64,000 nt of DNA from JAPWJZ01 sp965279315 (GTDB taxonomy: Bacteria > Pseudomonadota > Alphaproteobacteria > Micavibrionales > UBA2020), in NCBI GenBank assembly GCA_965279315.1, contig OZ257145.1:2976001-3040000 (forward strand), read 5' to 3'. Below are positions 47,121 to 54,754 of the stretch, piece after piece. The first letter of the stretch is position 1. Each line of letters starts with the position of its first letter. The position numbers and the translations under genes were made by a program. The notes beneath the pieces were generated by a model. The model was given only the letters and a program-made list of their open reading frames with translations, was not told the DNA's origin and did no database searches.

Positions 47121-47351
47121 ATGACAACAGCTACAGAAAACCAGACTGAAAAAACCAAACAGGCTCCCGACTTCTACATCTTCGAGAACGGGCAGAACGG
47201 GGAAAAAGGCGGCAAACCCGCCGGTGCCGTCTATGGCCATAAAAAGGGCAAGGGCTTCACCATCCTCATGAACGGCAAACGCTACGCGGCCTTCCCGCCG
47301 AAAGCAAAGTCTTCGGCGCAACTAGCAACGCATGAAGGGAAAGGCGCGTAA
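47121..47351 (+). CDS. Small hypothetical protein, 76 aa
   Basis: A small polar protein with a disordered N-terminus (about 15 residues) and a compact core DFYIFENGQNGEKGGKPAGA, HKKGKGFTILMNGKRYAAFP. The pattern suggests a small beta-barrel, and similar proteins occur in mobile elements. It has a strong AAGGAG site. Its last codons and stop lie inside a hairpin (47338-47361), and the next gene follows 30 bp later, so it heads the parB operon. Confidence 0.7.
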   Translation: MTTATENQTEKTKQAPDFYIFENGQNGEKGGKPAGAVYGHKKGKGFTILMNGKRYAAFPPKAKSSAQLATHEGKGA

Positions 47352-47361
47352 GCGCCTTTCC
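47338..47361 (+). other. Hairpin with GNRA loop containing a stop codon
   Basis: A perfect 10 bp stem GGAAAGGCGC/GCGCCTTTCC closed by GTAA. The TAA stop of the 47121 gene is exactly bases 2-4 of the loop. Only a weak pyrimidine run follows, so it is not a clear terminator; it may stabilise the upstream message or control coupling to the next gene. Confidence 0.7.
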
Positions 47362-47381
47362 TCCTTCTTCAGGAGGTCATT

Positions 47382-47660
47382 ATGAAAGAGCCTTTGAATA
47401 TCTATCCCGCACCCTGGCGGTTCAACTTTGGCGATATCGTCGCAGCCGACGGAAAACTCGTCTGCCAGTTCTTCAGCAACCCCTTGAACGCCAACCTGAT
47501 CCGGACGGCGCCGGAGCTGCTGGCGGAGTTGAAAGCCCTTGTCGCGGATTGCGAACAGGGCGCAGCCGAGGCCGGTGACACCGATACGGGCTGGCTGGAT
47601 GCCGCGCGCGCGGCAATCGGCAAGGCCGAACTGCTCGATATCAACGCAATCAAACATTAA
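47382..47660 (+). CDS. Hypothetical protein of plasmid/phage type, 92 aa
   Basis: Recognisable by the phrase NANLIRTAPELLAELKALVA, which recurs in small proteins of phages and plasmids with no assigned function. The N-terminal part is beta-rich (PWRFNFGDIVAADGKLVCQF), the C-terminal part helical. The perfect site AGGAGGT lies at good spacing. It is the second gene of the probable parB operon, ending 11 bp before the next gene. Confidence 0.72.
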   Translation: MKEPLNIYPAPWRFNFGDIVAADGKLVCQFFSNPLNANLIRTAPELLAELKALVADCEQGAAEAGDTDTGWLDAARAAIGKAELLDINAIKH

Positions 47661-47671
47661 GGAGAAACACC

Positions 47672-49477
47672 ATGACCAACATGAAAGACATTCCGCTCAA
47701 CCAACTGGTTGCCTGGACTGGCAACGTCCGAAAAACCCATAACAAGTCCGGTATCGAAGAACTTGCGGCTTCTATCAAGGCCCACGGCCTGCAGCAGAAC
47801 CTCGTCGTCCGCAAGGAAGGCAGGAAGTTTGGCGTCGTTTCCGGTGGCAGGCGACTTAAATCCATGCAGCTTCTGGCCAAGAGAGGCGACATTCCGGCAG
47901 ATTTTCCGGTGCCGTGCCAGATCACGGAAGCTGAAAACGCGACCGAGCTGAGCCTTGTCGAGAACGTGATGCGGGAGGACATGCACCCTGCCGACCAGTT
48001 CGAGGCTTTCCGGCAACTGGTTGACGAAGGGATGCCGGTGGCCGATATCGCGGCCCGCTTCGGATGCAGCGAGGCACATGTTACCAAGCTGCTGAAACTC
48101 GCTCGCGTGAGCCCCAAGGTGATTAAGGCTTACCGGAACGGCGAACTGACGCTTGAATGCGTCATGGCCTTTACCGTGACCGACGACCATGCGGCGCAGG
48201 AAAAGGTGTTGGAAGACTTCAACCCCGAACGCAACGATGCAAGGGATATCCGCGACAGCCTGACCGAGAACGATGTTGCCGTCACCGACAAGCGCGTGAA
48301 ATTCGTCACCCTGAAGGCCTATGAAAAAGCCGGTGGTAAGGTCAAGCGCGACCTGTTCAGCGAGGACGATAACGGTATCTATCTCGAAGATCCGACCCTG
48401 CTGGATTCCCTCGTCTATGAGAAACTGGCCAAACCCGCCGAAACTATCAAATCACAAGGCTGGAAATGGGTAGAGGTTGCCATCGACTTTGGCTACGAGC
48501 AAAGCAGTCAGTTCAAGCGCATCTATGCCGAACAGGTACCGCTGACGGCTGACGAGCAGAAAAAACTCGGCAGCCTGCAGGTGGAATATGCGGCCCTTGA
48601 CGAAGACGGCGAGCAATCCGAGGAAGCTTCGGAGCGCATGTTCGAGCTCGACAAGCAAATCGCGGCAATCGAGGACCGCGATGGTGCCTGGACTCCGGAG
48701 CAACTGGCAGTCGCCGGTGCCGTGGTGTTCCTCGGCCATGACGGCAAGGCAAGAACCGAGCATGGCTTCGTGAAGCCGGAAGACATGCCTAAACCGGCGA
48801 AGAAAGCGCAGAACGCCAATGTTTCTGATAGCGCAGAAACCGGAGAAGAACAGCAAGCTACGTTCTCTGCTGCGCTGATTGAAAGCCTGACCGCCCACAG
48901 ATCGGCGGCCCTCGCTGCCAGCCTGCTGGAACAGCCGGACAAGGCATTGGCAACCGTTGTCTATACGCTGGCCATGGACGTATTTGATCGCGGACATAGT
49001 ACGGTGCTGGAACTGACTGGCAAAGTGCAGTCCCTGAAAGCCGTGGAAGGCTCAACGGCCTTTAATAAGCTGGAACAGGCCCGCGAGAATTGGGGGCTGC
49101 GTATCCCCGGCACCCCGGATGCCCTCTGGCAATGGTGTCTGGAACAGGATCAGGCCGTATTGCTCGACCTTCTGGCATTCTGCGCTGCGCGCATGGTGAA
49201 TGCCGTGCAGCAGAAGCAGGATCGTCCCGATAGCGAGAGGCTAGAACATGCGAACAGCCTTGGCATGGCTGTCAACCTTGACATGAAGGCATGGTTCACT
49301 CCGTCATCCGACAACTACTTCAGCAGGGTGTCCCGCACGCTGATACTGGATGCCTTGACGGAAGCGCGCAAGCAACCCGTGGCTCCCGCATGGGAGAAGC
49401 TCAAGAAGTCCGAGCTATCCGCACTAGCAGAACGTGAGATCGCCGGTACAGGCTGGTTGCCGGTCATCCTGCGGTAA
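47672..49477 (+). CDS. ParB/RepB/Spo0J-family partition-type protein
   Basis: A 601 aa protein. The N-terminal ParB domain (residues 5-100) includes SGGRRLKSMQLL and the arginine-containing ENATELSLVENVMREDMHPA. A central helix-turn-helix follows (VADIAARFGCSEAHVTKLLK). The large C-terminal part is specific to plasmid and integrative-element versions and ends near LAEREIAGTGWLPVIL. Such proteins bind DNA and are often CTP-dependent clamps; in these elements they may act in maintenance or gene control and not in chromosome segregation. No parA is adjacent. A terminator follows. Confidence 0.88.
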   Translation: MTNMKDIPLNQLVAWTGNVRKTHNKSGIEELAASIKAHGLQQNLVVRKEGRKFGVVSGGRRLKSMQLLAKRGDIPADFPVPCQITEAENATELSLVENVMREDMHPADQFEAFRQLVDEGMPVADIAARFGCSEAHVTKLLKLARVSPKVIKAYRNGELTLECVMAFTVTDDHAAQEKVLEDFNPERNDARDIRDSLTENDVAVTDKRVKFVTLKAYEKAGGKVKRDLFSEDDNGIYLEDPTLLDSLVYEKLAKPAETIKSQGWKWVEVAIDFGYEQSSQFKRIYAEQVPLTADEQKKLGSLQVEYAALDEDGEQSEEASERMFELDKQIAAIEDRDGAWTPEQLAVAGAVVFLGHDGKARTEHGFVKPEDMPKPAKKAQNANVSDSAETGEEQQATFSAALIESLTAHRSAALAASLLEQPDKALATVVYTLAMDVFDRGHSTVLELTGKVQSLKAVEGSTAFNKLEQARENWGLRIPGTPDALWQWCLEQDQAVLLDLLAFCAARMVNAVQQKQDRPDSERLEHANSLGMAVNLDMKAWFTPSSDNYFSRVSRTLILDALTEARKQPVAPAWEKLKKSELSALAEREIAGTGWLPVILR

Positions 49478-49504
49478 TCCGCAGCAGGCATAAATGCGGC
49501 GAAT

Positions 49505-49540
49505 ACGCCGGTTTCGTTTGCGCGAAGCCGGCGTTTTCCT
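49505..49540 (+). terminator. Rho-independent terminator after the parB-like gene
   Basis: Stem ACGCCGG-TTTCG pairing with CGAAG-CCGGCGT, followed by TTTCCTTTT. Confidence 0.8.
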
Positions 49541-49646
49541 TTTCTCTCCAGCTTTGACCTGACCCCTTCAGTATGGGAACGCACCTTATATCACCCGCGT
49601 GCGCTTCATGCGTCAAGAGAAGCCCTTGGCTCCCCCCATAAGAATG

Positions 49647-49743
49647 GGTACCCCCCAACGTTTCTCGTGACGCCGCGCACTTGCGGGTGACTCAGGCGAC
49701 TTATCCCGAAGGGGACAGTTCAAACGAGAAAAGGAAAACGCCC
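49647..49743 (+). promoter_or_regulatory. Second leader family, copy 2 (upstream of ardA group)
   Basis: GGTACCCCCCAACGTTTCTC, GTGACGCCGC, CAGGCGACTTATCCCGAAGG and a TTCAAAC block before AAAGGAAAA and the ATG at 49744. Block order matches 47028-47118. Confidence 0.45.
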
Positions 49744-50010
49744 ATGAAACGCTACATCGAAACCCACGACCTCACCTGGAATGGCTTGGCTCTGAAAATC
49801 ACGCGCGAGACCGACCACATCATGACCAACCTGACCGGCGAAGAACACGAAATCATCAAGGTGCGGAGCCCGGCGAATGCGCCCCTCCCGATCGCGAAGA
49901 ACGGGTTTTACAATCATACGCTTCCGGCCTCCACCATCAGCGCCGCAGGCGGCCCCGTCGCCTTTGTCGATGTGATGCTGGAAGCTGAAGCCATGATGGC
50001 AGCAGCGTAA
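49744..50010 (+). CDS. Hypothetical protein, 88 aa, linked to ardA
   Basis: A small protein with an N-terminal beta-rich part (YIETHDLTWNGLALKITRET) and a C-terminal stretch VAFVDVMLEAEAMMAAA. It starts after AAAAGGAAAA and ends 14 bp before ardA, so the two are co-transcribed. Unknown function; small companions of ardA are frequent in conjugative elements. Confidence 0.65.
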   Translation: MKRYIETHDLTWNGLALKITRETDHIMTNLTGEEHEIIKVRSPANAPLPIAKNGFYNHTLPASTISAAGGPVAFVDVMLEAEAMMAAA

Positions 50011-50024
50011 GGGAAGGAACAGCC

Positions 50025-50531
50025 ATGACAACACTTTACGCACAGCCCTATGACATCAGCGCGAGCGGCTTTTACTTCGACACCAAGGAAGAGTACGAGC
50101 AGAAAGCAGCCAAGAACCGCAACGACCACGGCGGGATCGTCGAGGAATACGAAATCCAGTTCATCGACGGCGAGGATATAGACGCAAAGCTATTCGAGGC
50201 TCTGAAAGTCCATCAGGGAGACTTCGACAAGTTTATCGAGGCCTGCGACGGCTGGGGCGAGGAACAGAAGCGCAAAGTCATCATCGCAGTAGGAGAATGC
50301 GGTTACAGCTTTGACCTCATGTCAGGCGACCCTGACGAGTTCGAGGTCGATATCTACGAAATGGGCAGTTTGAAAGAACTGGCCGAAACCTTCGTAGATG
50401 AAGGACTATTCGGCAAGATACCCGAGAACCTTGTGAGCTACCTCGATTACGACGCCATCGCGCGGGATCTCGGGATGGATTACAGCGAGACAGAAATTGC
50501 AGGCACGCATGTGGTTTACAGATGTGCCTGA
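50025..50531 (+). CDS. ardA: Antirestriction protein ArdA
   Basis: A 168 aa highly acidic protein of the ArdA family, a DNA mimic that blocks type I restriction enzymes and helps incoming DNA survive. Supporting segments are EEYEIQFIDGEDIDAKLFEA, IEACDGWGEEQ, and the C-terminal ENLVSYLDYDAIARDLGMDY. Acidic residues are spread along the whole length as expected for a B-DNA mimic. The length is typical. Its presence in this block supports horizontal transfer by conjugation. A terminator follows immediately. Confidence 0.92.
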   Translation: MTTLYAQPYDISASGFYFDTKEEYEQKAAKNRNDHGGIVEEYEIQFIDGEDIDAKLFEALKVHQGDFDKFIEACDGWGEEQKRKVIIAVGECGYSFDLMSGDPDEFEVDIYEMGSLKELAETFVDEGLFGKIPENLVSYLDYDAIARDLGMDYSETEIAGTHVVYRCA

Positions 50532-50534
50532 AAG

Positions 50535-50568
50535 AAAATCCCCGTGCCGATTCCGGCGCGGGGATTTT
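50535..50568 (+). terminator. Rho-independent terminator after ardA
   Basis: AAAATCCCCG(TG)CC with GGCGCGGGGATTTT, a strong near-perfect stem with A and T runs, four bases after the stop codon. A hairpin of similar sequence is found at 57147. Confidence 0.85.
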
Positions 50569-50759
50569 AAGGTATTTCGCTGCCATATTTAACATATGCT
50601 CTAAGGGCGGTGTCGTGGCCTGCAAGGAGCTGAGCGGGGGTTGGACTGAAATTGGTCACCATCATCGTCAATTAACGCGCTCACAGCGTCGCGCGAATAA
50701 TTTAATTGCACTACTTGTACCGTATTTATTAAATATTTCAATGACTTGTTATTTTTATA

Positions 50760-50867
50760 TTGCCATAATCTAGGGATTCGCCTACTCTACTTAAGAAGCC
50801 GAGTGCATTCTCCGGCGGGCGGTTTTTATGTTTCTCGCCCCGCCTTCTCCGCACAACCTGCAAAACA
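50760..50867 (+). promoter_or_regulatory. Promoter plus conserved leader cassette (copy E)
   Basis: TTGCCA at 50760-50765, 17 bp, TACTCT at 50783-50788, 12 nt, GAGTGCATTCTCCGG at 50801. GGGCGGTTTTTATG, TTTCTCGCCCCGCC, TTCTCCGCAC and CTGCAAAACA follow, ending at 50867. The ATG at 50910 follows GCAGGAGA. Confidence 0.68.
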
Positions 50868-50909
50868 CGCGTGAGCTGAATTGTGCTCGCTAATTTGCAG
50901 GAGATACCC

Positions 50910-51134
50910 ATGGCCCAAAATCTCGATGAGCTGAAAGTTGAACTTTACGAATCCTTCAACCTTGCAAGGAGCTATTCGCAGCATCCGAGCAATAGCATCT
51001 CGGAAGGCACCCAAGCAGAAATAGCCTTGAAGTCGCTTGCGGCAGCCGCAGAGACGGCAAAGGCAATTATAGAGCTTGAAAAATTACTTCCGAAAAAAAA
51101 ATCACTCTCCAACGCTAATGTTTCTCAGGTCTAA
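50910..51134 (+). CDS. Small helical protein under the leader cassette, 74 aa
   Basis: A small acidic/helical protein without membrane segments (MAQNLDELKVELYESFNLAR), Ala/Glu-rich in the middle and Lys-rich near the end. The ATG at 50910 has a strong GCAGGAG site; an earlier in-frame ATG at 50883 has none. Two further genes of the same strand follow at short distance (28 and 11 bp), so a three-gene operon under copy E of the cassette is likely. Confidence 0.65.
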   Translation: MAQNLDELKVELYESFNLARSYSQHPSNSISEGTQAEIALKSLAAAAETAKAIIELEKLLPKKKSLSNANVSQV

Positions 51135-51162
51135 AGCGAAATGTAACCAGGAAGGCTATGCC

Positions 51163-51612
51163 ATGGAAGCGAGAGAAGTTACACAAGAAGAATTTAATCA
51201 AGCTGGTAGAGCGGGTCAGAAACTCAATTGGCTCGCGAATATATTTGGTGCAAAAATAATGGTTGCACGTAAAATCGTATCATATAAACACGAAGATAGG
51301 GCTGTAGATTCCGTATACTTCACATCTGAAGTTGACGTCAGGCAAAATCATTTCAAATCTAATATGCTTGGCAGGCAATATGACTTAGGGGTAAAGGACG
51401 CTCTTACACTGCTGTTTTCTGACGTAAGTTCAAAGGATACGATCCTTGAATCCGCACATAGGCCAGTTCAAGAGAAGATTTATTTAAAAGCTACTGACGA
51501 GGGTAATTTTGTGCGCCAATACCCCGTAGATCAAATCGGTTTCAATCTTTCCGATCACCCAGGGCCATACCCGCTAAAGCCGATACCAACATGGATGCGC
51601 CCGAAGGCATAA
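51163..51612 (+). CDS. Hypothetical protein, 149 aa
   Basis: A soluble protein of unknown family. The N-terminus is helical (VTQEEFNQAGRAGQKLNWLA) and the rest alternates strands and helices. The Pro-rich C-terminus (HPGPYPLKPIPTWMRP) is distinctive. AGGAAGGC precedes the ATG at 51163. Middle gene of the three-gene block, 11 bp before the 51624 gene. Base composition is AT-richer than the core genes. Confidence 0.62.
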   Translation: MEAREVTQEEFNQAGRAGQKLNWLANIFGAKIMVARKIVSYKHEDRAVDSVYFTSEVDVRQNHFKSNMLGRQYDLGVKDALTLLFSDVSSKDTILESAHRPVQEKIYLKATDEGNFVRQYPVDQIGFNLSDHPGPYPLKPIPTWMRPKA

Positions 51613-51623
51613 GGACAAGTAAA

Positions 51624-52244
51624 ATGAAATTTATCGACGCAATCAAATCTCGAAAAAATGTTGATCCTGCAGTGCAGGCTCTTGAAACAAAATACCGCGA
51701 CTTGAACGAGATTCTTGATCCGGGAGAAAGGCTACTCGGATATTCAAAAATTCGCGAAGATATACAGAATAAAATTAATGAAAAATTCCGCGCACTTGTT
51801 GTTCCCGTTATGGCGGCGACTATTGCTGCCGTCGTCATTACACTCATTCCGCCTCTGTTAATGCCTTCAATTATTGTTGCTGCGCCATTTCTCGCCTTTA
51901 GTGCGGTGGGCGTAATGGCTGTTGCGACTTTCTCTGCTCCTATCTGGGCCGAACAAAATTTCCAAAAAGACGCGACTGTTAAGGGGGCGTATGAGTTGCT
52001 AAATCGTACAGACGCTGAAATAAAAGAACTCTCCACTTCCAATGTGATAAGTTTTTACAATTCCAACAAATTTGAAGAAGTGATGACGAAGTTTCCAGAC
52101 ATTAAGGAATCTTTTTTGATGGCAGCAGTAAAAATTTGGGCTTCAAGAGAGCCCCATCAAACGCAGGATTCCAAATTCAACATACTATCAGTTGGCGCTA
52201 CAGGCGAGAGCCCGTCCGGCAGTAATAAAAAATTGAATTTTTAA
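51624..52244 (+). CDS. Two-helix membrane protein (paralogue of 52269 gene), 206 aa
   Basis: Three parts are visible: an N-terminal soluble helix region (residues 1-58), a long hydrophobic hairpin (about residues 60-110, with PPLLMPS between helices), and a C-terminal soluble part. The C-terminal phrase YNSNKFEEVMTKFPDIKESF parallels SASKEFDTLYERFPSLKDRF in the convergent 52269 gene product, and both end with an SKFNI- or SSFNI-like motif. So the two are diverged paralogues, facing each other with 24 bp between stop codons. AAGGACAAG precedes the ATG. Function unknown. Confidence 0.66.
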   Translation: MKFIDAIKSRKNVDPAVQALETKYRDLNEILDPGERLLGYSKIREDIQNKINEKFRALVVPVMAATIAAVVITLIPPLLMPSIIVAAPFLAFSAVGVMAVATFSAPIWAEQNFQKDATVKGAYELLNRTDAEIKELSTSNVISFYNSNKFEEVMTKFPDIKESFLMAAVKIWASREPHQTQDSKFNILSVGATGESPSGSNKKLNF

Positions 52245-52268
52245 TCGGGGATCTTTTTTTTCGAAGCC

Positions 52269-52919
52269 TTAAATATTGAAGCTTGATCTCTTTTCTATTG
52301 GCGCAGTCAGAAGGCTAGGCAGAACCTTGACGGCGTCTCGGCTTCTTTTAAAAGACTCTTTTACAAATCTATCCTTCAATGAAGGAAAGCGCTCATACAA
52401 GGTATCGAATTCTTTCGATGCGGAAAAAGCGTCCAAATCGTTTTTCAAAGTCTCCGCCATCAGGCTTTCTGCTTTAATCCGGCTTTCGCTCAGTGTGGTA
52501 TAAAGCGCCTTGTTTTTCTGAAAATCTGCTTTATCAATATCAGGCGCTATCTTTTCAACCAGACGGAAACTGCCGACGGCGGCAATGCTGCCGACGATAA
52601 GCACTGCGGGAATTGCGATGCCCGTATTCACGACAGAAAGGAGCGCTGCCACCTTAGTAATTGCTGTACCCATTGCCCAGCCCGCTGCTCCGCCGCCGAA
52701 CATGAAACCAAGAAGCTGCGTAGCCAGCAGCCCTAATGCAGCAGGGCTTCCGTCCCGTTTACGCAGCAGGGCGCTATGTTGTTCTTTCAAATCCTTGCTC
52801 AGGTCATCAAGTAATATCAGCTTTTTACCAAGATCATGGCAGGCTTCAACTTGAGCCAGTCTAACCTTGATAGCTGCGATTTCTCTGTTTGAGACAGACG
52901 TTATTAAATCTTGTTTCAT
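52269..52919 (-). CDS. Two-helix membrane protein (paralogue of 51624 gene), 216 aa
   Basis: N-terminal helical region (residues 1-58), a Gly/Ala/Leu-rich membrane hairpin (about residues 62-117), then a helical C-terminal part with SASKEFDTLYERFPSLKDRF and a final RSSFNI. This follows the same plan and shares C-terminal sequence with the 51624 product. It is the last gene of the minus-strand operon, starting three bases after the stop of a 45-codon frame. No known domain. Confidence 0.66.
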   Translation of the reverse strand: MKQDLITSVSNREIAAIKVRLAQVEACHDLGKKLILLDDLSKDLKEQHSALLRKRDGSPAALGLLATQLLGFMFGGGAAGWAMGTAITKVAALLSVVNTGIAIPAVLIVGSIAAVGSFRLVEKIAPDIDKADFQKNKALYTTLSESRIKAESLMAETLKNDLDAFSASKEFDTLYERFPSLKDRFVKESFKRSRDAVKVLPSLLTAPIEKRSSFNI

Positions 52920-52922
52920 TTT

Positions 52923-53060
52923 TTATAACCTTCCAGCCGTAAGTCTGTTTGCGTGGTCTTCGGACGCGTCAATAGCTTCCTGCCATTTTGGGAAGTGTTT
53001 ACCCGTTTCCCCCTTCACCTCCCCGGGCGACAAATATCTCTTAAGGGCAAACGACGACAT
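52923..53060 (-). CDS. Putative 45 aa small protein
   Basis: A short frame starting at ATG 53060 inside the 3' end of the upstream gene and ending three bases before the 52919 start. Its translation has normal protein composition (KHFPKWQEAIDASEDHANRL) and fills an otherwise odd gap in a tight operon. No clear ribosome site is visible because the start overlaps coding sequence; translational coupling would explain this. Confidence 0.45.
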   Translation of the reverse strand: MSSFALKRYLSPGEVKGETGKHFPKWQEAIDASEDHANRLTAGRL

Positions 53061-53502
53061 CGCGCGGAAAGACCAGCCGCTCGGCGGGCGACTGACGCCA
53101 GCGGATATCCCTGTCGTCGACGCCTTTCATCTGAAACACGGGGCATCCGCCTATGGTGCGCCCCTGCGCTACGGCATACCCGTGCACGTAGTCAACGGCT
53201 TTACCGTCCGTCAGGACGGTAGGCTTCCCCCAGAAGTCCTTGCCAGCATAGGTGATCGGCTGTGTGACAACCCATGGAATCACGAGGCCGCTCTTTGCCT
53301 GATCTCTTTGCAGTCCATGTGAATTGAAGTAGGCCGTGATAGCGGACTGCATGGCGGGATAAAAGTACGTCAAGTTTTGCTGCACTTTTGCCAGCTCTTC
53401 AGGCGAAGGGAGATCTGGCACGGTGCGCGCCTGCGCCGGAGCGGCAGTTGCTCCAATGGCAGCCGCAGCCAATATTCCGCCGAAAATCTTTTTTAAGTTC
53501 AT
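53041..53502 (-). CDS. Secreted hypothetical protein, 153 aa
   Basis: A clear signal peptide: MNLKKIFGGILAAAAIGATA with cleavage near AQA (about residue 26). The mature part contains two cysteines (GGCPVF and the C-terminal VVCP) that could form a disulfide. Aromatic residues are frequent (TYFYPAMQSAITAYFNSHG). The ATG at 53502 has GGGAG eight bases upstream; an earlier ATG at 53517 is less likely. It is the only obviously exported product of the operon, so the system probably acts in the envelope. Confidence 0.68.
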   Translation of the reverse strand: MNLKKIFGGILAAAAIGATAAPAQARTVPDLPSPEELAKVQQNLTYFYPAMQSAITAYFNSHGLQRDQAKSGLVIPWVVTQPITYAGKDFWGKPTVLTDGKAVDYVHGYAVAQGRTIGGCPVFQMKGVDDRDIRWRQSPAERLVFPRDVVVCP

Positions 53503-53529
53503 GTTTGTCACTCCCATAATTTTGACGTT

Positions 53530-53832
53530 TTAAATATTTGGCTGTTGGCTGATACTTCGGATCGCCACATCCACCATGCTGCCGACCGTTACACCCGTGA
53601 TCTTTGCTGCATAGAGGTAAAGTCCCCCCACCAGAAGGGTGCCTGGCAAGGCGACTGGCGAAGTTGCAACTCCGAAGGCTGCACTTAGAACACCTGCTCC
53701 AGTTATAAGCCTTTCAGTTATGCGTCCGGCACGCGTAAAGCCGAATGCGCAAATATCTTTATTCAGGGTAGCCAGCGTATATTGCCGCTTAGTCTCTGTT
53801 GCCAACCAGTTAAAAACTTTGCTCATGTTCAT
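53530..53832 (-). CDS. Small two-helix membrane protein, 100 aa
   Basis: An N-terminal amphipathic region of 35 residues, then two hydrophobic helices (about residues 42-58 and 62-78) separated by SPVALPG, and a short tail. Two ATG codons at 53832 and 53826 are possible. It lies 27 bp before the secreted-protein gene. Unknown family. Confidence 0.62.
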   Translation of the reverse strand: MNMSKVFNWLATETKRQYTLATLNKDICAFGFTRAGRITERLITGAGVLSAAFGVATSPVALPGTLLVGGLYLYAAKITGVTVGSMVDVAIRSISQQPNI

Positions 53833-53862
53833 GGCATCTTTCCACTGTTTAAAAGCGCATCT

Positions 53863-53994
53863 CTATTCCTCTGGATACTTTCGTTCAAAGATGAGTACAG
53901 CATCAGCATCGTTAGCTGCCGGGATCTTCTCGATCTTTAAAAAAGCACAAGAGGCATCATATCCTTCAACAATGAAATTGTTCACTTTTGACAT
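53863..53994 (-). CDS. Putative 43 aa small protein
   Basis: ATG at 53994, TAG at 53865-53863. The translation (starting MSKVNNFIVEGYDASCAFLK) is well balanced and its first residues MSKV repeat those of the next gene (MSKVF). It fills the gap between two operon genes. The ribosome site is weak, so this is tentative. Confidence 0.4.
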   Translation of the reverse strand: MSKVNNFIVEGYDASCAFLKIEKIPAANDADAVLIFERKYPEE

Positions 53995-54041
53995 TAGATT
54001 TTCAAACTAAGCTGTTCGTTCTTGGGTTTTTATACTGGCAT

Positions 54042-54683
54042 TTAAAGGCTTCTAGCTAAATCGTTTCTGGAAGCAACACATCGTTCCGATATTAGCGATA
54101 GAAAATCCATCGTAAGCGTACGTGAACTTTCTGCAAACGCTGAACTAGCCAAACTGCCTTTCCTGAGAACCGGCCAATCTTCCCGCAAGGATTCTATACT
54201 CTTCCTATCGCCCGTAAAACTAAACGCCTTGGTAAAAAAATCTAAAGCAATAAATGACGAAATCACCTTAGTTCCCGGCTTTTCCAGCCATTCAATCGTT
54301 TGCCCCCTCAAGCGGGCATCTTCATGAGCACGACGCGCAGCCTTCCAGAAGCGGAAGCCAAGGGAGATATCAAGTTGCTGGGCCTTTTCACCAAGCTCCG
54401 GACAATTGCTAACAATCGAATTGGCAGCCTTTTTGGCGCCACAATGAATGGCATAGGCAGATTGGAAGTTTTTGTTCGATAAATAGAGCGGGTTCCACCT
54501 CCAGACGGAGAACGCGATTTTATATGCATCATCACGTATTCTTTCCATTTGTGACAATTTATCTTCTTGATACTTCGATCTTTCCGCCGCTTCAAAGCGT
54601 GAAACAAGGATTTCAGTGTCAGGAGTACTAAAAATGTTGCCCGGAATCGTATCAGTCACTTGCGCGATAGTTCTTGCTTTCAT
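54042..54683 (-). CDS. Hypothetical soluble protein, 213 aa
   Basis: An entirely helical, charged protein with no membrane segment or signal peptide. Trp/Phe/Tyr-rich patches (YKIAFSVWRWNPLYLSNKN) suggest a folded domain. No family recognised. It is the only clearly soluble large product of the operon and might be a cytoplasmic partner for the membrane proteins around it. AGGGAGA lies in front of the ATG. Confidence 0.65.
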   Translation of the reverse strand: MKARTIAQVTDTIPGNIFSTPDTEILVSRFEAAERSKYQEDKLSQMERIRDDAYKIAFSVWRWNPLYLSNKNFQSAYAIHCGAKKAANSIVSNCPELGEKAQQLDISLGFRFWKAARRAHEDARLRGQTIEWLEKPGTKVISSFIALDFFTKAFSFTGDRKSIESLREDWPVLRKGSLASSAFAESSRTLTMDFLSLISERCVASRNDLARSL

Positions 54684-54754
54684 TTCATATCTCCCTTTAT
54701 CTCTCGTATCTATTAAATGTCTGTAATTTTCGCGATTTTTCTGATGCCGTTATG

